Of a DNA stretch of 64,000 bases, positions 55,737 through 64,000 are shown one piece after another. The notes under the pieces are model-generated. The model did no database searches, was not told where the DNA came from, and worked only from the letters and a program-made list of their open reading frames with translations. A program made the translations under genes and the position numbers. The stretch's first letter is position 1. The number at the start of each line of letters is the position of its first letter. Origin of the DNA: Saccharomonospora cyanea NA-134. Its GTDB lineage: Bacteria > Actinomycetota > Actinomycetes > Mycobacteriales > Pseudonocardiaceae. The stretch is taken from NCBI RefSeq assembly GCF_000244975.1, contig NZ_CM001440.1, positions 3,394,325 through 3,458,324 on the forward strand, read 5' to 3'.

Positions 55737-56888
55737 TCAGGCGATCGCCCCGGCGACGCGCAGCGACCGGACGTCGTCGCTGTCGTAACCCAGTTCCTCC
55801 AACACGTCGAGGGTGTCCGAACCACGTGCGTGCGGCGGCTGCGGTGCCTGCGCCGGGGTCCGGTCGAACTTCGGCCCCGGGGCGGGCTGCGTCACCCCGT
55901 CGACGTCCACGAACGTTCCCCTCGCGGCGTTGTGCGGGTGATCGGGCGCCTCCCACGGGGAGAGCACGGGTGTCAGGCACGCGTCGGTGCCCTCGGCCCT
56001 CGCCACGAGTTCGTCGCGCGTGCGTTTGCCGATGGCGTCGGCCAGTACTTCCCGCAGCCTCGGCCACTGGCGGGAGTCCAGGTGGGACGGCACCGCCTCC
56101 GGGTCGAGTTCGAGCACGTCGACCAGTGCGGCGAAGAACTTCGTCTCGATGGCGCCCACCGCGACGTAACGCCCGTCGGCGGTCTCGTAGGTGTCGTAGA
56201 ACGGCGCGCCGCCGTCGAGGACGTTCTCGCCGCGCTCCCCCTCCCACAGCCCGTTCGCCTTCAGACCGAACAGGTGCGTGGTGAGCAGCGCGGAACCGTC
56301 GACCATGGACGCGTCGACGACCTGCCCCCTGCCCGACGTCTGCCGCTCGAACAGCGCCGCCAGCACTCCCATCGCCAGGTACATACCACCGCCACCGAAG
56401 TCGGCGAGGAAGTTCACCGGCGGAACGGGCCGCTCACCACGCCTCCCGATCGGGTGCAGCGCCCCGGACAGGCCGATGTAGTTGATGTCGTGTCCAGCGG
56501 TGTGTGCCAGCGGGCCGTCCTGTCCCCACCCGGTGATCCGGCCGTAGACGACGCGGGGGTTACGCGCGTGGACGGCTTCGGGTCCGAGCCCCATCCGCTC
56601 GGCCACTCCGGGCCGGAAGCCCTCCACGAACACGTCGGCGCGCTCTGCGAGTTTCAGCACCACCTCCACGCCCTCGGGCGTCTTGGTGTTGAGGCCGATG
56701 GTCCTACGGCCCCGCAGCAGGGGGTCGCGCGGTATGGCGAGCACGTCCTCGCCCCCGCTGACCCGGTCGATCCGCACGACTTCGGCGCCCAGGTCGGCCA
56801 GCATCGTGCAGGCGAACGGGGCCGGCGCGAGCCCGGCCAGTTCGACGACCCTCAACCCGCTCAGCGGTCCGGGCTTCCTCGCGTTCAA
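55737..56888 (-). CDS. CaiB/BaiF CoA-transferase family, alpha-methylacyl-CoA racemase-like
   Basis: 383 residues. Type III CoA-transferase fold; GPLSGLRVVELAGLAPAPF at the N terminus, GHDINYIGLSGAL with the catalytic His and NFLADFGGGGMYLA with the catalytic Asp match alpha-methylacyl-CoA racemase (AMACR/Mcr), which epimerises 2-methyl-branched acyl-CoAs before beta-oxidation. The start is TTG 56888, with GGAAGGCGG upstream; family alignment places the N-terminus here. It lies 30 bases after the acyl-CoA dehydrogenase gene. Confidence 0.9.
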   Translation of the reverse strand: MNARKPGPLSGLRVVELAGLAPAPFACTMLADLGAEVVRIDRVSGGEDVLAIPRDPLLRGRRTIGLNTKTPEGVEVVLKLAERADVFVEGFRPGVAERMGLGPEAVHARNPRVVYGRITGWGQDGPLAHTAGHDINYIGLSGALHPIGRRGERPVPPVNFLADFGGGGMYLAMGVLAALFERQTSGRGQVVDASMVDGSALLTTHLFGLKANGLWEGERGENVLDGGAPFYDTYETADGRYVAVGAIETKFFAALVDVLELDPEAVPSHLDSRQWPRLREVLADAIGKRTRDELVARAEGTDACLTPVLSPWEAPDHPHNAARGTFVDVDGVTQPAPGPKFDRTPAQAPQPPHARGSDTLDVLEELGYDSDDVRSLRVAGAIA

Positions 56889-56918
56889 AGGTTCCGCCTT
56901 CCTCTCGCTGTTCCTTCG

Positions 56919-58070
56919 TCACAACGTGCGGGAGATGATGTCCTTCATGATCTCGTTCGTGCCGCCGAAGATGCGGGAGACGCGGACGTCGGCCCACGCC
57001 CGGGCGATCGGATACTCGGTCATGTAGCCGTAGCCGCCGAAGAGCTGCACACAGTCGTCGACGACCTTGTTGACCCGCTCGGTGCTCCACAGTTTGACCA
57101 TGGCCGCGCCCTGCACGTCGAGTTCGCCCCGCAGGTGCCGTTCGATGCACTGGTCGAGGAACGCGCGGGCGACGGCCGCCTCGGTGGCGGCCTCGGCGAG
57201 CGTGTACTTGGTGTTCTGGAAACCGAACAACGGGCGCCCGAAGGCGGTGCGCTCCTTGGTGTAGTCGATGGTCTGCTCGATGGCGCTCTCCATGCCCGCG
57301 ACGGCGGTGATCGCGATGATGAGCCGCTCCTGCGGCAGTTGCTGCATGAGCTGGACGAAGCCCTGGCCCTCCTCGTCCCCGAGCAGGTTCTCCGCGGGCA
57401 CGCGGACGTCGTCGAAGAACAACTCGGCGGTGTCCTGGCCGTGCATGCCCACCTTGTCGAGCACCCGGCCACGCCGGAAACCGGGAGTGGAGGTCTCCAC
57501 CACGATCAGCGACACTCCCCTGGCCCCGGCGTCGGGGTCGGTCTTGACCGCGACCACGACGAGGTCGGCGAGCCCGCCGTTGGTGATGAACGTCTTCGCG
57601 CCGTTGACGACGTAGTGGTCGCCGTCTCGCACCGCCCTGGTGGAGATCGCCTGGAGATCCGATCCCGTGCCCGGTTCGGTCATCGCGATCGCACCGACGT
57701 ACTCGCCACTGGCGAGCTTGGGCAGCCACTCGCGCTTCTTCTCCTCGGAGGCGTAGGCGAGCAGGTAGTGCGCCACGATGCCGTTGTGCACGGTGACCCC
57801 CCAGGCGCTGTCGCCGGAGCGTGCCTGCTCCTCGTACAACACGGCCTCGTGGGCGAACGTGCCGCCTCCGCCGCCGTAGGTCTCGGGCACGGACAGCGCG
57901 AGCAGCCCCACCTCGCCCGCCTTCGTCCACACTTCCCTGTCGATGTGCTTCTGCCGCGCCCACCGCGCCTGGTGCGGTGCGAGTTCGTTGCGGCAGAAGG
58001 TCCGTGCGAGGTCGCGGACGTCGTCCAGTTCCTCGGTCATCCACGACGACCTCGGGGTCTGCAGTGGCAC
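56919..58070 (-). CDS. Acyl-CoA dehydrogenase
   Basis: 383 residues from GTG 58070 (GGAGGAG five bases upstream). Acyl-CoA dehydrogenase N, middle and C domains: AIAMTEPGTGSDLQAI and FITNGGLADLVVV bind FAD and substrate, and near the end GGYGYMTEYPIARAWADVR and IFGGTNEIMKDII carry the usual FAD-contact segments. Catalyses alpha,beta-dehydrogenation of acyl-CoA. In an operon with the racemase; divergent from a TetR regulator. Confidence 0.93.
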   Translation of the reverse strand: MPLQTPRSSWMTEELDDVRDLARTFCRNELAPHQARWARQKHIDREVWTKAGEVGLLALSVPETYGGGGGTFAHEAVLYEEQARSGDSAWGVTVHNGIVAHYLLAYASEEKKREWLPKLASGEYVGAIAMTEPGTGSDLQAISTRAVRDGDHYVVNGAKTFITNGGLADLVVVAVKTDPDAGARGVSLIVVETSTPGFRRGRVLDKVGMHGQDTAELFFDDVRVPAENLLGDEEGQGFVQLMQQLPQERLIIAITAVAGMESAIEQTIDYTKERTAFGRPLFGFQNTKYTLAEAATEAAVARAFLDQCIERHLRGELDVQGAAMVKLWSTERVNKVVDDCVQLFGGYGYMTEYPIARAWADVRVSRIFGGTNEIMKDIISRTL

Positions 58071-58089
58071 TGGGACTCCTCCGATAGAA

Positions 58090-58125
58090 ACATTCCAGCC
58101 GTAAGGTAAGTTCTGCACGGAATGT
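58090..58125. promoter_or_regulatory. Inverted repeat between acyl-CoA dehydrogenase and TetR genes
   Basis: ACATTCC (58090-58096) and GGAATGT (58119-58125) form perfect 7-bp arms separated by 22 bases. They lie in the 93-base divergent gap, where a TetR operator is expected; GTAAGGTAAG occupies the middle. Binding is not shown. Confidence 0.5.
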
Positions 58126-58163
58126 ACGCCACTCCCTTCGTCCGGTAAAGGAGTCGCGCGACC

Positions 58164-58766
58164 ATGCCGGAACGCAGTCATCGCACGCAGGCCGAACGCA
58201 GGGCGCACACCCGAGCCGCCCTGCTCGACGCCACGATCTCGTGCCTGGTGGAGCTCGGGTACGCACGCACGTCGATGCAGGAGATCTGCGCGCGGGCCGG
58301 AGTGTCGAAGGGCGCGGTCCAGCACCACTTCGCCGACAAGGCCGAGTTGATGGCCGCAGCCGTCGAACACCTCACGACCCGACTGTCCGAACGCAACCTC
58401 CCCGACGAGAACGAACTGCCCGCGGGACCGGAGCGCGTGTCCGCGATGATCGAGCTGCTGTGGCGGTCGTACTCGGGCACGCTCGCGACCGCGGCCATGG
58501 AACTGTGGATCGCCGCACGCACCGACCCGCCCCTGGCAGCGGCGATGAGGCCCGTCGACAAGGCACTCGGCCGGTCCACTCTGGACCGGATCACGGAGCT
58601 GGTCACCGACGTGCCAAGGGAACGCCTCGAGATGGTCTTCTGGCTCACGGTCAACCTCACGCGCGGTCTCGCGCTCGACGCCGAACTCGGCGGCGATCCA
58701 CAGCGCCGCGAGCAGTTGCTGCGCGAGTGGAAACGCGTGGCGACCGCGATCTGCTCCGAAGCCTGA
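58164..58766 (+). CDS. TetR-family transcriptional regulator
   Basis: 200 residues. N-terminal TetR HTH (about 15-62; SMQEICARAGVSKGAVQHHF), then a ligand-binding helical domain. AAAGGAG precedes the ATG. It is divergent from the acyl-CoA dehydrogenase/racemase operon and 107 bases before the succinic semialdehyde dehydrogenase gene, so it could control either. An acyl-CoA or fatty acid ligand is an inference from context. Confidence 0.92.
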   Translation: MPERSHRTQAERRAHTRAALLDATISCLVELGYARTSMQEICARAGVSKGAVQHHFADKAELMAAAVEHLTTRLSERNLPDENELPAGPERVSAMIELLWRSYSGTLATAAMELWIAARTDPPLAAAMRPVDKALGRSTLDRITELVTDVPRERLEMVFWLTVNLTRGLALDAELGGDPQRREQLLREWKRVATAICSEA

Positions 58767-58805
58767 GGGCAACCCACCTCGCGACGGACGCGGTGCACTT
58801 TCCGC

Positions 58806-58820
58806 CATACCGCCGGTATG
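58806..58820. promoter_or_regulatory. Perfect palindrome before gabD2
   Basis: CATACCG-C-CGGTATG, a 7-1-7 palindrome, lies 53 bases before the gabD2 ATG. A second palindrome, AGAGT-CT-ACTCT, is at 58833-58844 and contains TACTCT, a possible -10. The layout resembles a TetR operator next to the promoter. Confidence 0.55.
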
Positions 58821-58873
58821 CTCTTCGGGAGCAGAGTCTACTCTCCAGTAACAATGCGGTTGGCGGAGGTGTC

Positions 58874-60481
58874 ATGACCGGCACGCTTGCGGCGGTGGGA
58901 CAGGACCACGGACCGGGCACGATCGGAGGTGTCGTCGGAGCTCCCCCCGCGACGAGAGCGGAGTTCCTCGTCGAGCGGGCGGTGACCGGCCCGGGCCTGG
59001 AATCGGTGACGATGACCGCACCGTTCACCGGGTTGCGCACCGCCGTCCTGCCCCAGGCGTCCGACAGGCTCACCCGCGCCGCCTTCGCCCGTGCGCGCGA
59101 AGCGCAGCCGTCGTGGGCCGCCACGAGCGTCGCGCAGCGGCAGCGGATCCTGCTGCGGCTGCACGAGCTCGTCCTCGCCCGGCAACGGGAAGGGCTCGAC
59201 CTGGTGCAGGTCGAGTCCGGCAAGGCGCGCCTCGACGCCTTCGACGAGATCAGCGCGACCGCGCTCGTGGCCGACTACTACGGCAGGCACAGCGCACGCC
59301 TGCTCGCGCCACGGCGCGCCCCCGGAGCACTTCCCGTGCTCACCCGGGCCACGCACACCCGGCATCCCCGTGGCGTGGTCGGGATCATCTCCCCCTGGAA
59401 CTACCCCCTGGCGCTGACCGCGATGGACGTACTGCCCGCACTCGCCGCGGGCAACACCGTGGTGCAGAAGCCCGACAACCAGACGGCGTTGTCGGCGCTG
59501 TGGCTGCACGAACTCGCCGAGGAGGCCGGGCTCCCCGCAGACGCCTGGCAGATCGTGCTCGGCAGGGGCTCGGTGATCGGCGACGCCATCGTCGAGGAGT
59601 CGGACTACGTGTGCTTCACCGGGTCGACGCCCACAGGCAGGCGGCTGGCGTCCGCCATCGCAGGGCGGCTGACCGGGTACTCGCTCGAACTCGGCGGCAA
59701 GAACCCGATGATCGTGCTGCCGGATGCGGACGTGGCGAAGGCCGCGGCCGGTGCGGTGACGGCGTGCTTCTCGTCGGCGGGTCAGCTGTGCGTGTCGGTG
59801 GAGCGCATCTACGTCCACGACAGCATCCGCGAGCGCTTCCTCGCCGAGTTCACGCGGCGGACCCGTGCGCTGCGGCTGGGCGCCTCCCTCGACTACCGCG
59901 CAGGCATGGGGTCGTTGACGACCGAGGACCAGCTGCGCGCGGTGTCCGAGCACGTCGCCGACGCGCGGGCGCACGGCGCCACCGTGGTGACCGGTGGCAG
60001 TGCCCGACCTGACGTCGGCCCGCTGTTCTACGAGCCGACGATCCTCACCGACGTCACACCGGAGGCCGCCGTGTTCGCAGACGAGACGTTCGGCCCGGTG
60101 GTCTCCGTCTACGGCTACACCGACGTCGACGAGGCGATCGAGAAGGCCAACGAGACCGTCTTCGGGCTCAACGCCAGCGTGTGGTCACGCGACACCCGCC
60201 GCGCCCACGAGGTCGCGACCCGGCTGAAGGCGGGCACCGTCAACGTCAACGAGGGCTACGCGGCCACCTTCGGCACCGTGGGCGTGCCCATGGGCGGCAT
60301 GAAGGACTCCGGCGTCGGCAGGCGCAACGGGGCCGAGGGGCTGTTGAAGTACACCGAGTCGCAGTCCGTCGCCGTCCAGAGAGGACTACGACTGCGACCG
60401 TCCCGGGGTGTTCCACCCGCACTGTGGACGGCGGCGTTGACGGCGGGTCTGCGCGTGCTGCGGAGGCTGCCGGGCCGGTAG
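58874..60481 (+). CDS. gabD2: Succinic semialdehyde dehydrogenase (NADP-type)
   Basis: 535 residues, aldehyde dehydrogenase superfamily. Cofactor loop FTGSTPTGRRLA, catalytic Glu in LELGGKNPMI and nucleophile Cys in SSAGQLCVSVERI. The actinobacterial GabD2 pattern (SPWNYPLALTAMDVLPALAAG; TATHTRHPRGVVGIIS region) is clear. Oxidises succinic semialdehyde to succinate, feeding the TCA cycle. ATG 58874 has GGAGGTG upstream. C-terminal extension of about 40 residues has some hydrophobic character. Confidence 0.9.
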   Translation: MTGTLAAVGQDHGPGTIGGVVGAPPATRAEFLVERAVTGPGLESVTMTAPFTGLRTAVLPQASDRLTRAAFARAREAQPSWAATSVAQRQRILLRLHELVLARQREGLDLVQVESGKARLDAFDEISATALVADYYGRHSARLLAPRRAPGALPVLTRATHTRHPRGVVGIISPWNYPLALTAMDVLPALAAGNTVVQKPDNQTALSALWLHELAEEAGLPADAWQIVLGRGSVIGDAIVEESDYVCFTGSTPTGRRLASAIAGRLTGYSLELGGKNPMIVLPDADVAKAAAGAVTACFSSAGQLCVSVERIYVHDSIRERFLAEFTRRTRALRLGASLDYRAGMGSLTTEDQLRAVSEHVADARAHGATVVTGGSARPDVGPLFYEPTILTDVTPEAAVFADETFGPVVSVYGYTDVDEAIEKANETVFGLNASVWSRDTRRAHEVATRLKAGTVNVNEGYAATFGTVGVPMGGMKDSGVGRRNGAEGLLKYTESQSVAVQRGLRLRPSRGVPPALWTAALTAGLRVLRRLPGR

Positions 60482-60484
60482 CGC

Positions 60485-63400
60485 CTACGGCGTCTCAGCC
60501 TCCGGGGTGAGCAGACCACGGTCGTAGGCGATGGCCACCGCCTCCGCGCGCCTGCTCGCCCCGAGCTTCGCCATGACCCGGGACAGGTGGACACTCACCG
60601 TCTTCTCGCTGATGTAGAGCTGCTCGCCGACCTGGCGGTTGGTGAGCCCGGCGGCAACGCGTTCCAGCACCGCGCGCTCCCTGGCGGTGAGCGGGTCGAC
60701 ACCGTCGCGCCGGGGCCGTGTTCCGGGGAGGTCGATGCGAGCGCGGCGAGCGAGGTCCTCGACGGCCTCCCGCAGCGGGCGCGCGCCCAACCGCCGTGCC
60801 AGCCGGTGGGTCTCGGTCAGCGCCGCGGCGGCCCGGTCGGGCTCGCCCGCCTGTAACAGGGCCTCCGCGAGGTGGCGACGGCACAACGCTTGCTCGTAGA
60901 CCGCGCCGAAACCGAACTCGGTCACCGCCTCCTCCCACAACGCCGGGTCGGCGGGTCCCTCCAGACCGCTCGCCGCCGCTCGTGCCCTCGCGAACCAGGC
61001 TCTGGCCTCGGGGCCGAGTGTCCCGTCGCGAGGCACGCCCTCGTCGAGCGTGCGCCGTACCCGCTCCATGAGCGCGGTGCCCGCCTCGACGGCCTCCTTC
61101 ACGCCGTCCACATGCCCCCGCCGCCGCGCTTCGGCCGCCCAGGCGGCACTCGCCTCGATGCCGAGGGCTCCGATGCGGATGCCGACGAGTCCGTCGGGAA
61201 AGAGCCGTTGCGCACGTTCCATACCTTCGGCGACGACATCGACGGCCTTACGGTATTCACCTCGCCAGTAGGCCAGTTCCGCACCCCCCGCGGCCGCCGC
61301 GCCCACCACCCACAGATCCACTCCGCGCCGGTCACCATCCTGCGGGCTCAGCAGTTCCAGGACCCGGTCCGCGTCGTCGAACCGGCCACGGGCCACCAGG
61401 AGGTGCAGCCACGTCGACTGCAGGATGGCCGTCACGAGGTCGGAGACCCCGGGCTCTGGCCGGTCCCGCTCGGTGTCGTCCGGCCAGTCCCCCGTGGTGT
61501 ATCGCAACACGAGCAGCCGGGTCCGCGCCGAAATCCCCAGCGGTGACCAGGTGAGCCCGGACTCCGCGGCCCGCTCCGCCGTGTGGCGGTACCCGCGCAG
61601 AGCCTCGTCCAGCTCGGCGCGGTCGTCGTGACTGAGAGCGCGGTAGTAGCCCGCGCGGAGTTCGACGTCGAGTGCGCCCACCTCCAGCGCCTCGCGTTCC
61701 GCCTGGCGGAGGAGTGCCCGTGCGGTGTCGACGTCCCCCCTGATGTCGGCGAGCACTCCCTGGATGGTGAGGGCCGCCGCGTGAGGGGCGCCGGCACCCG
61801 CGGCCTTCGCCGCGTCGGCCGCCATCCGAGCGCTGCGCTCGGCGTCGTCGAGACGGCCGACCCCGCGCAACACCTGAGCGCGGGTGGCGAGCACCCACGC
61901 CTGCTCGGTACACGGCTCGCCGTCGGCGACCAGGTCCCACGCCCTGTCTATGGCCTCGACGGCCTCGTCGTACGTACCTTCCAGCGTCATGAGCGCCTCG
62001 GCGAGCCTGCGCCAGATCGCCGCCTGCCGCACCACCGGGCTGCCGTCCACCAGACGAACCGCCTCCCTGGCGAACGCGATCGCGCGCTCGGGCTCTCCCG
62101 ACCTGGCGGCGAGCTCCGACGCCGACAGCAGCAGCGTCGTCTCGTGGCACTCGGGTGGCCTTCGCTCGGCGGGCACCGCGTCCCAGATCTCCAGCGCCTG
62201 CTCCACGTGCCGCAACGCGGACCCGGGAGCTCCGAGCTGTTCGGCCTCGTCCGCCGCGCGCACGAGCGCGGCCAGTGCCGTGGGCAGGTCCCGGCTGCGC
62301 AGACTGTGGTAGGCCAGGCGGGCGTCACTGCCACGTGACGGCGGCAGCGCGCGGATGCGAGCGGCGTAGGCGGCGTGCATGCGGGAACGTTCGCCCGGCA
62401 ACAGGTCGTGGTAGACGGCCTCCCGCAGGAGTGCGTGCCGGAACCGGTAACACCCCTGCTCGATGACGAGGACGTGGTGGTGGACCGCCTCCCGCAGCGT
62501 CTCCTCCACGTCGAGTTCCCCCACCCCGGCGACCTCGGCGACCGCCGTGTCGGCCACGTCCACGCTCGCCACCGACACCGCGCGCAGCACCCGCCGGGTC
62601 TCCGGTGACAGTCGTTCCAGGCGAGTCAGCAGCACGTCGGCCAGCCCGTCCGGAACGTCGTCCGCCGACACACCTGCGGCCACCAACTCCTCCGCGAAGA
62701 AGGGGTTGCCCTCACAGCGGCGCACGAGCCGGTCGAGAGTGTCGGGCGAAAGGGGACGTTCCGCCAGCGACGTCAGGAAGGCCCTGGTCTCGTCGTCCGA
62801 CAGCGGAGGCACGTCCACGCGCTCGACGGCCGCCGACCGCACCAGTTCCGCCAGCAGCGGTCGCAGCGGGTGTCGCCGGTGCACCTCCTCGGCCCGGTAA
62901 CTGGCGACCACCAGCAACCGCCGCCCTCCCAGCCGTCCCACGAGGAACGACAACAGGTCGCGTGTCGCGCCGTCGGCCCAGTGGAGATCCTCCACGACCA
63001 GCACCACAGGGCGGCGGCGGGCGAGTTCGCTCAACACTCCCAGCACGGCGTCGAACAATCGGAGCTGACCGAGGTCGTGCTCGGTCCTGACCCTGTGGAC
63101 ATCCTGTTCGGACGCCGCCGGCCGGGCCGAAACCTCCTGCCTGCCCGCTCCGGCCGACACCTGGGACACCAGTGTGGACAGTGCGGGCCAGGCGGCCACG
63201 GCGTCCGCCACGTCGGGGTCGCCGGACGCGGCGAGTGTCCCCAGCGCCTCCGTGAACGGCAGGTACGGCAGCCCGCCCTCGTACAGGTCGAGACACCGGC
63301 CGGTCAGGACGAGATGTCCGCGCCCGGCGGCGTCGGCCGTGAGCTCCGCCAGCAGGCGCGTCTTGCCCACCCCCGCGTCGCCCGCGAGGAGCACGCCACG

Positions 63401-63505
63401 CCCCCGCGTCCGTTCGATGTCGGCGAGGGCCGCGCGCAACCGGCGCAACTGCTCCACGCGGCCGACCAGCGGCAGTGTCAGACCCAGTCGAGGCACGAGT
63501 GCCAT
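60485..63505 (-). CDS. LuxR-family large ATP-binding (LAL/MalT-like) transcriptional regulator
   Basis: 1006 residues. N-terminal AAA/STAND ATPase: Walker A GDAGVGKT (42-49) and Walker B-like VLVVEDLHWADGAT. A long region of TPR-like helical repeats follows (Ala/Arg-rich). The C-terminal LuxR HTH (last 65 residues) reads LTARERAVLERVAAGLTNRQ and then VGEQLYISEKTVSVHLSRVM. Such regulators are activated by small ligands and ATP. ATG 63505. It converges with gabD2, only three bases apart. Confidence 0.92.
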   Translation of the reverse strand: MALVPRLGLTLPLVGRVEQLRRLRAALADIERTRGRGVLLAGDAGVGKTRLLAELTADAAGRGHLVLTGRCLDLYEGGLPYLPFTEALGTLAASGDPDVADAVAAWPALSTLVSQVSAGAGRQEVSARPAASEQDVHRVRTEHDLGQLRLFDAVLGVLSELARRRPVVLVVEDLHWADGATRDLLSFLVGRLGGRRLLVVASYRAEEVHRRHPLRPLLAELVRSAAVERVDVPPLSDDETRAFLTSLAERPLSPDTLDRLVRRCEGNPFFAEELVAAGVSADDVPDGLADVLLTRLERLSPETRRVLRAVSVASVDVADTAVAEVAGVGELDVEETLREAVHHHVLVIEQGCYRFRHALLREAVYHDLLPGERSRMHAAYAARIRALPPSRGSDARLAYHSLRSRDLPTALAALVRAADEAEQLGAPGSALRHVEQALEIWDAVPAERRPPECHETTLLLSASELAARSGEPERAIAFAREAVRLVDGSPVVRQAAIWRRLAEALMTLEGTYDEAVEAIDRAWDLVADGEPCTEQAWVLATRAQVLRGVGRLDDAERSARMAADAAKAAGAGAPHAAALTIQGVLADIRGDVDTARALLRQAEREALEVGALDVELRAGYYRALSHDDRAELDEALRGYRHTAERAAESGLTWSPLGISARTRLLVLRYTTGDWPDDTERDRPEPGVSDLVTAILQSTWLHLLVARGRFDDADRVLELLSPQDGDRRGVDLWVVGAAAAGGAELAYWRGEYRKAVDVVAEGMERAQRLFPDGLVGIRIGALGIEASAAWAAEARRRGHVDGVKEAVEAGTALMERVRRTLDEGVPRDGTLGPEARAWFARARAAASGLEGPADPALWEEAVTEFGFGAVYEQALCRRHLAEALLQAGEPDRAAAALTETHRLARRLGARPLREAVEDLARRARIDLPGTRPRRDGVDPLTARERAVLERVAAGLTNRQVGEQLYISEKTVSVHLSRVMAKLGASRRAEAVAIAYDRGLLTPEAETP

Positions 63506-63523
63506 TGTCGCCCAACCGTGTGA

Positions 63524-63748
63524 TCAGGAGGCCATCAGCAGGTCTTCGCCCGCTTCCGTGGGCTTCTCGCCGTGCTCACCCTCTCCCCGCGACCGCGCGT
63601 CGCCCGGCTGTACCCGCTCGGGTCCCGCTTCGTCCGACCCGCCACCGTGCCGAGGCTTTCCCGGCCTCGCGGCGTACCGGCGCAGCGTCTCCTCCCGGTA
63701 GCCGATCTCGGCCCACGTCGAACCGATCGTCCAACTCGATCCCAGCAT
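63524..63748 (-). CDS. Small hypothetical protein upstream of the LAL regulator
   Basis: 74 residues from ATG 63748 (GAGGGG nine bases upstream). The front GSSWTIGSTWAEIGYREETLRRY is neat and possibly conserved; the rest is polar, Gly/Glu/Arg-rich and probably disordered. Family not recognised. It ends 18 bases before the LAL regulator start, so the two may be co-transcribed. Confidence 0.5.
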   Translation of the reverse strand: MLGSSWTIGSTWAEIGYREETLRRYAARPGKPRHGGGSDEAGPERVQPGDARSRGEGEHGEKPTEAGEDLLMAS

Positions 63749-63854
63749 CGTGGTCACACCCCTCGCGTCGTGTCCGTGTCGTGTCCTTGCCCCACGAACA
63801 CTGCTGCGAAGGCCCGGTGCCGGACATCGGTCGTTCACGTCGCTCAGAACGCAC

Positions 63855-63896
63855 TCGACCCCTTACCACGCCGTCCTGAGGTGGGTAAGGGGTCGA
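63855..63896 (-). terminator. Terminator hairpin after the DUF397 gene
   Basis: TCGACCCCTTACC (63855-63867) pairs perfectly with GGTAAGGGGTCGA (63884-63896), a 13-bp stem extendable past one bulge, 11 bases downstream of the DUF397 stop on the minus strand. Confidence 0.75.
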
Positions 63897-63907
63897 ACGA
63901 ACGGCCT

Positions 63908-64000
63908 TTAGCTCAGATCGAGCTCACCGGCTCGGGCAGCGGCCAGGAAAGCGTCCCATTCCGGACCGGACAGCGTCAGCGCGCCGCCGGCGGGATTCTT
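63908..64000 (-). CDS. DUF397 protein, 3' end only
   Basis: The last 30 codons of a gene whose start lies beyond position 64000: NPAGGALTLSGPEWDAFLAA then ARAGELDLS. This is the standard end of DUF397 proteins, small partners of XRE-family regulators in actinomycetes. Stop TAA at 63910-63908. An XRE regulator gene would be expected further right. Confidence 0.85.
   Translation of the reverse strand, partial: KNPAGGALTLSGPEWDAFLAAARAGELDLS

Overview
The window is 64 kb of very GC-rich, densely packed bacterial DNA with GTG, ATG and occasional TTG starts. It comes from the chromosome of an actinomycete, most likely of the Pseudonocardiaceae (Saccharomonospora/Amycolatopsis-like). Support for this: the first 13.4 kb reproduces the Mycobacterium tuberculosis order Rv2689c-Rv2703 (RNA methyltransferase, APC permease, ceoB, ceoC, DUF3159, OB-fold protein, hydrolase, DUF3710, dut, DUF3093, DUF4193, cei, suhB, ppgK, sigA). 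Further on there is a cvnABCD conservon, F420-dependent oxidoreductases, DUF397 and DUF742 proteins, and several TANNNT-N6-8-RTG leaderless-type promoters. No rRNA, tRNA, CRISPR array, insertion sequence or prophage was seen.

Layout. 1-13.4 kb: the conserved sigA neighbourhood, with one LysE exporter as an addition. 13.4-28.5 kb: the sigA-sigB interval. It holds an EamA exporter, a DUF7455 protein, a sugar ABC transporter operon (binding lipoprotein, ATPase, permease) ending in its own ROK repressor, a DEAD-type helicase, a YihY/BrkB membrane protein, a pseudouridine catabolism pair (psuG plus PfkB kinase), a fused-domain methyltransferase with dtd, and sigB behind an ECF-sigma-type promoter. 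28.5-41.3 kb: a 28-bp hairpin tandem array, class I fumarase, a second APC permease, secreted or envelope proteins (lipoprotein, WG-motif protein, polysaccharide deacetylase, DUF4015 glycosidase), an SDR, a vapB antitoxin with a decayed vapC remnant, an esterase and two F420-dependent LLM oxidoreductases.

41.3-53 kb: a fused acyl-CoA mutase (icmF), the conservon cvnABCD (sensor kinase, roadblock, DUF742, GTPase), and a divergent polyamine operon (ornithine-type decarboxylase, speD, speE). 53-64 kb: small membrane proteins, a lytic transglycosylase, a 55-codon membrane peptide, an AMACR/acyl-CoA dehydrogenase pair divergent from a TetR regulator, succinic semialdehyde dehydrogenase, a large LuxR-family ATPase regulator, and the 3' end of a DUF397 gene.

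Functionally this is mostly core and metabolic chromosome. The most distinctive elements are the six-copy 28-bp hairpin array before fumarase, the palindromic operator of the ROK-controlled transporter, the overlapping divergent -10 elements between dut and DUF3093, the ECF-type promoter of sigB, the degraded vapBC locus, the duplicated C-terminal module of CvnA and a secreted WG-motif protein that appears to start at TTG. I did not find a clearly new multi-gene system. Start sites were chosen by ribosome-binding site, leaderless -10 spacing or overlap, and are stated per gene.
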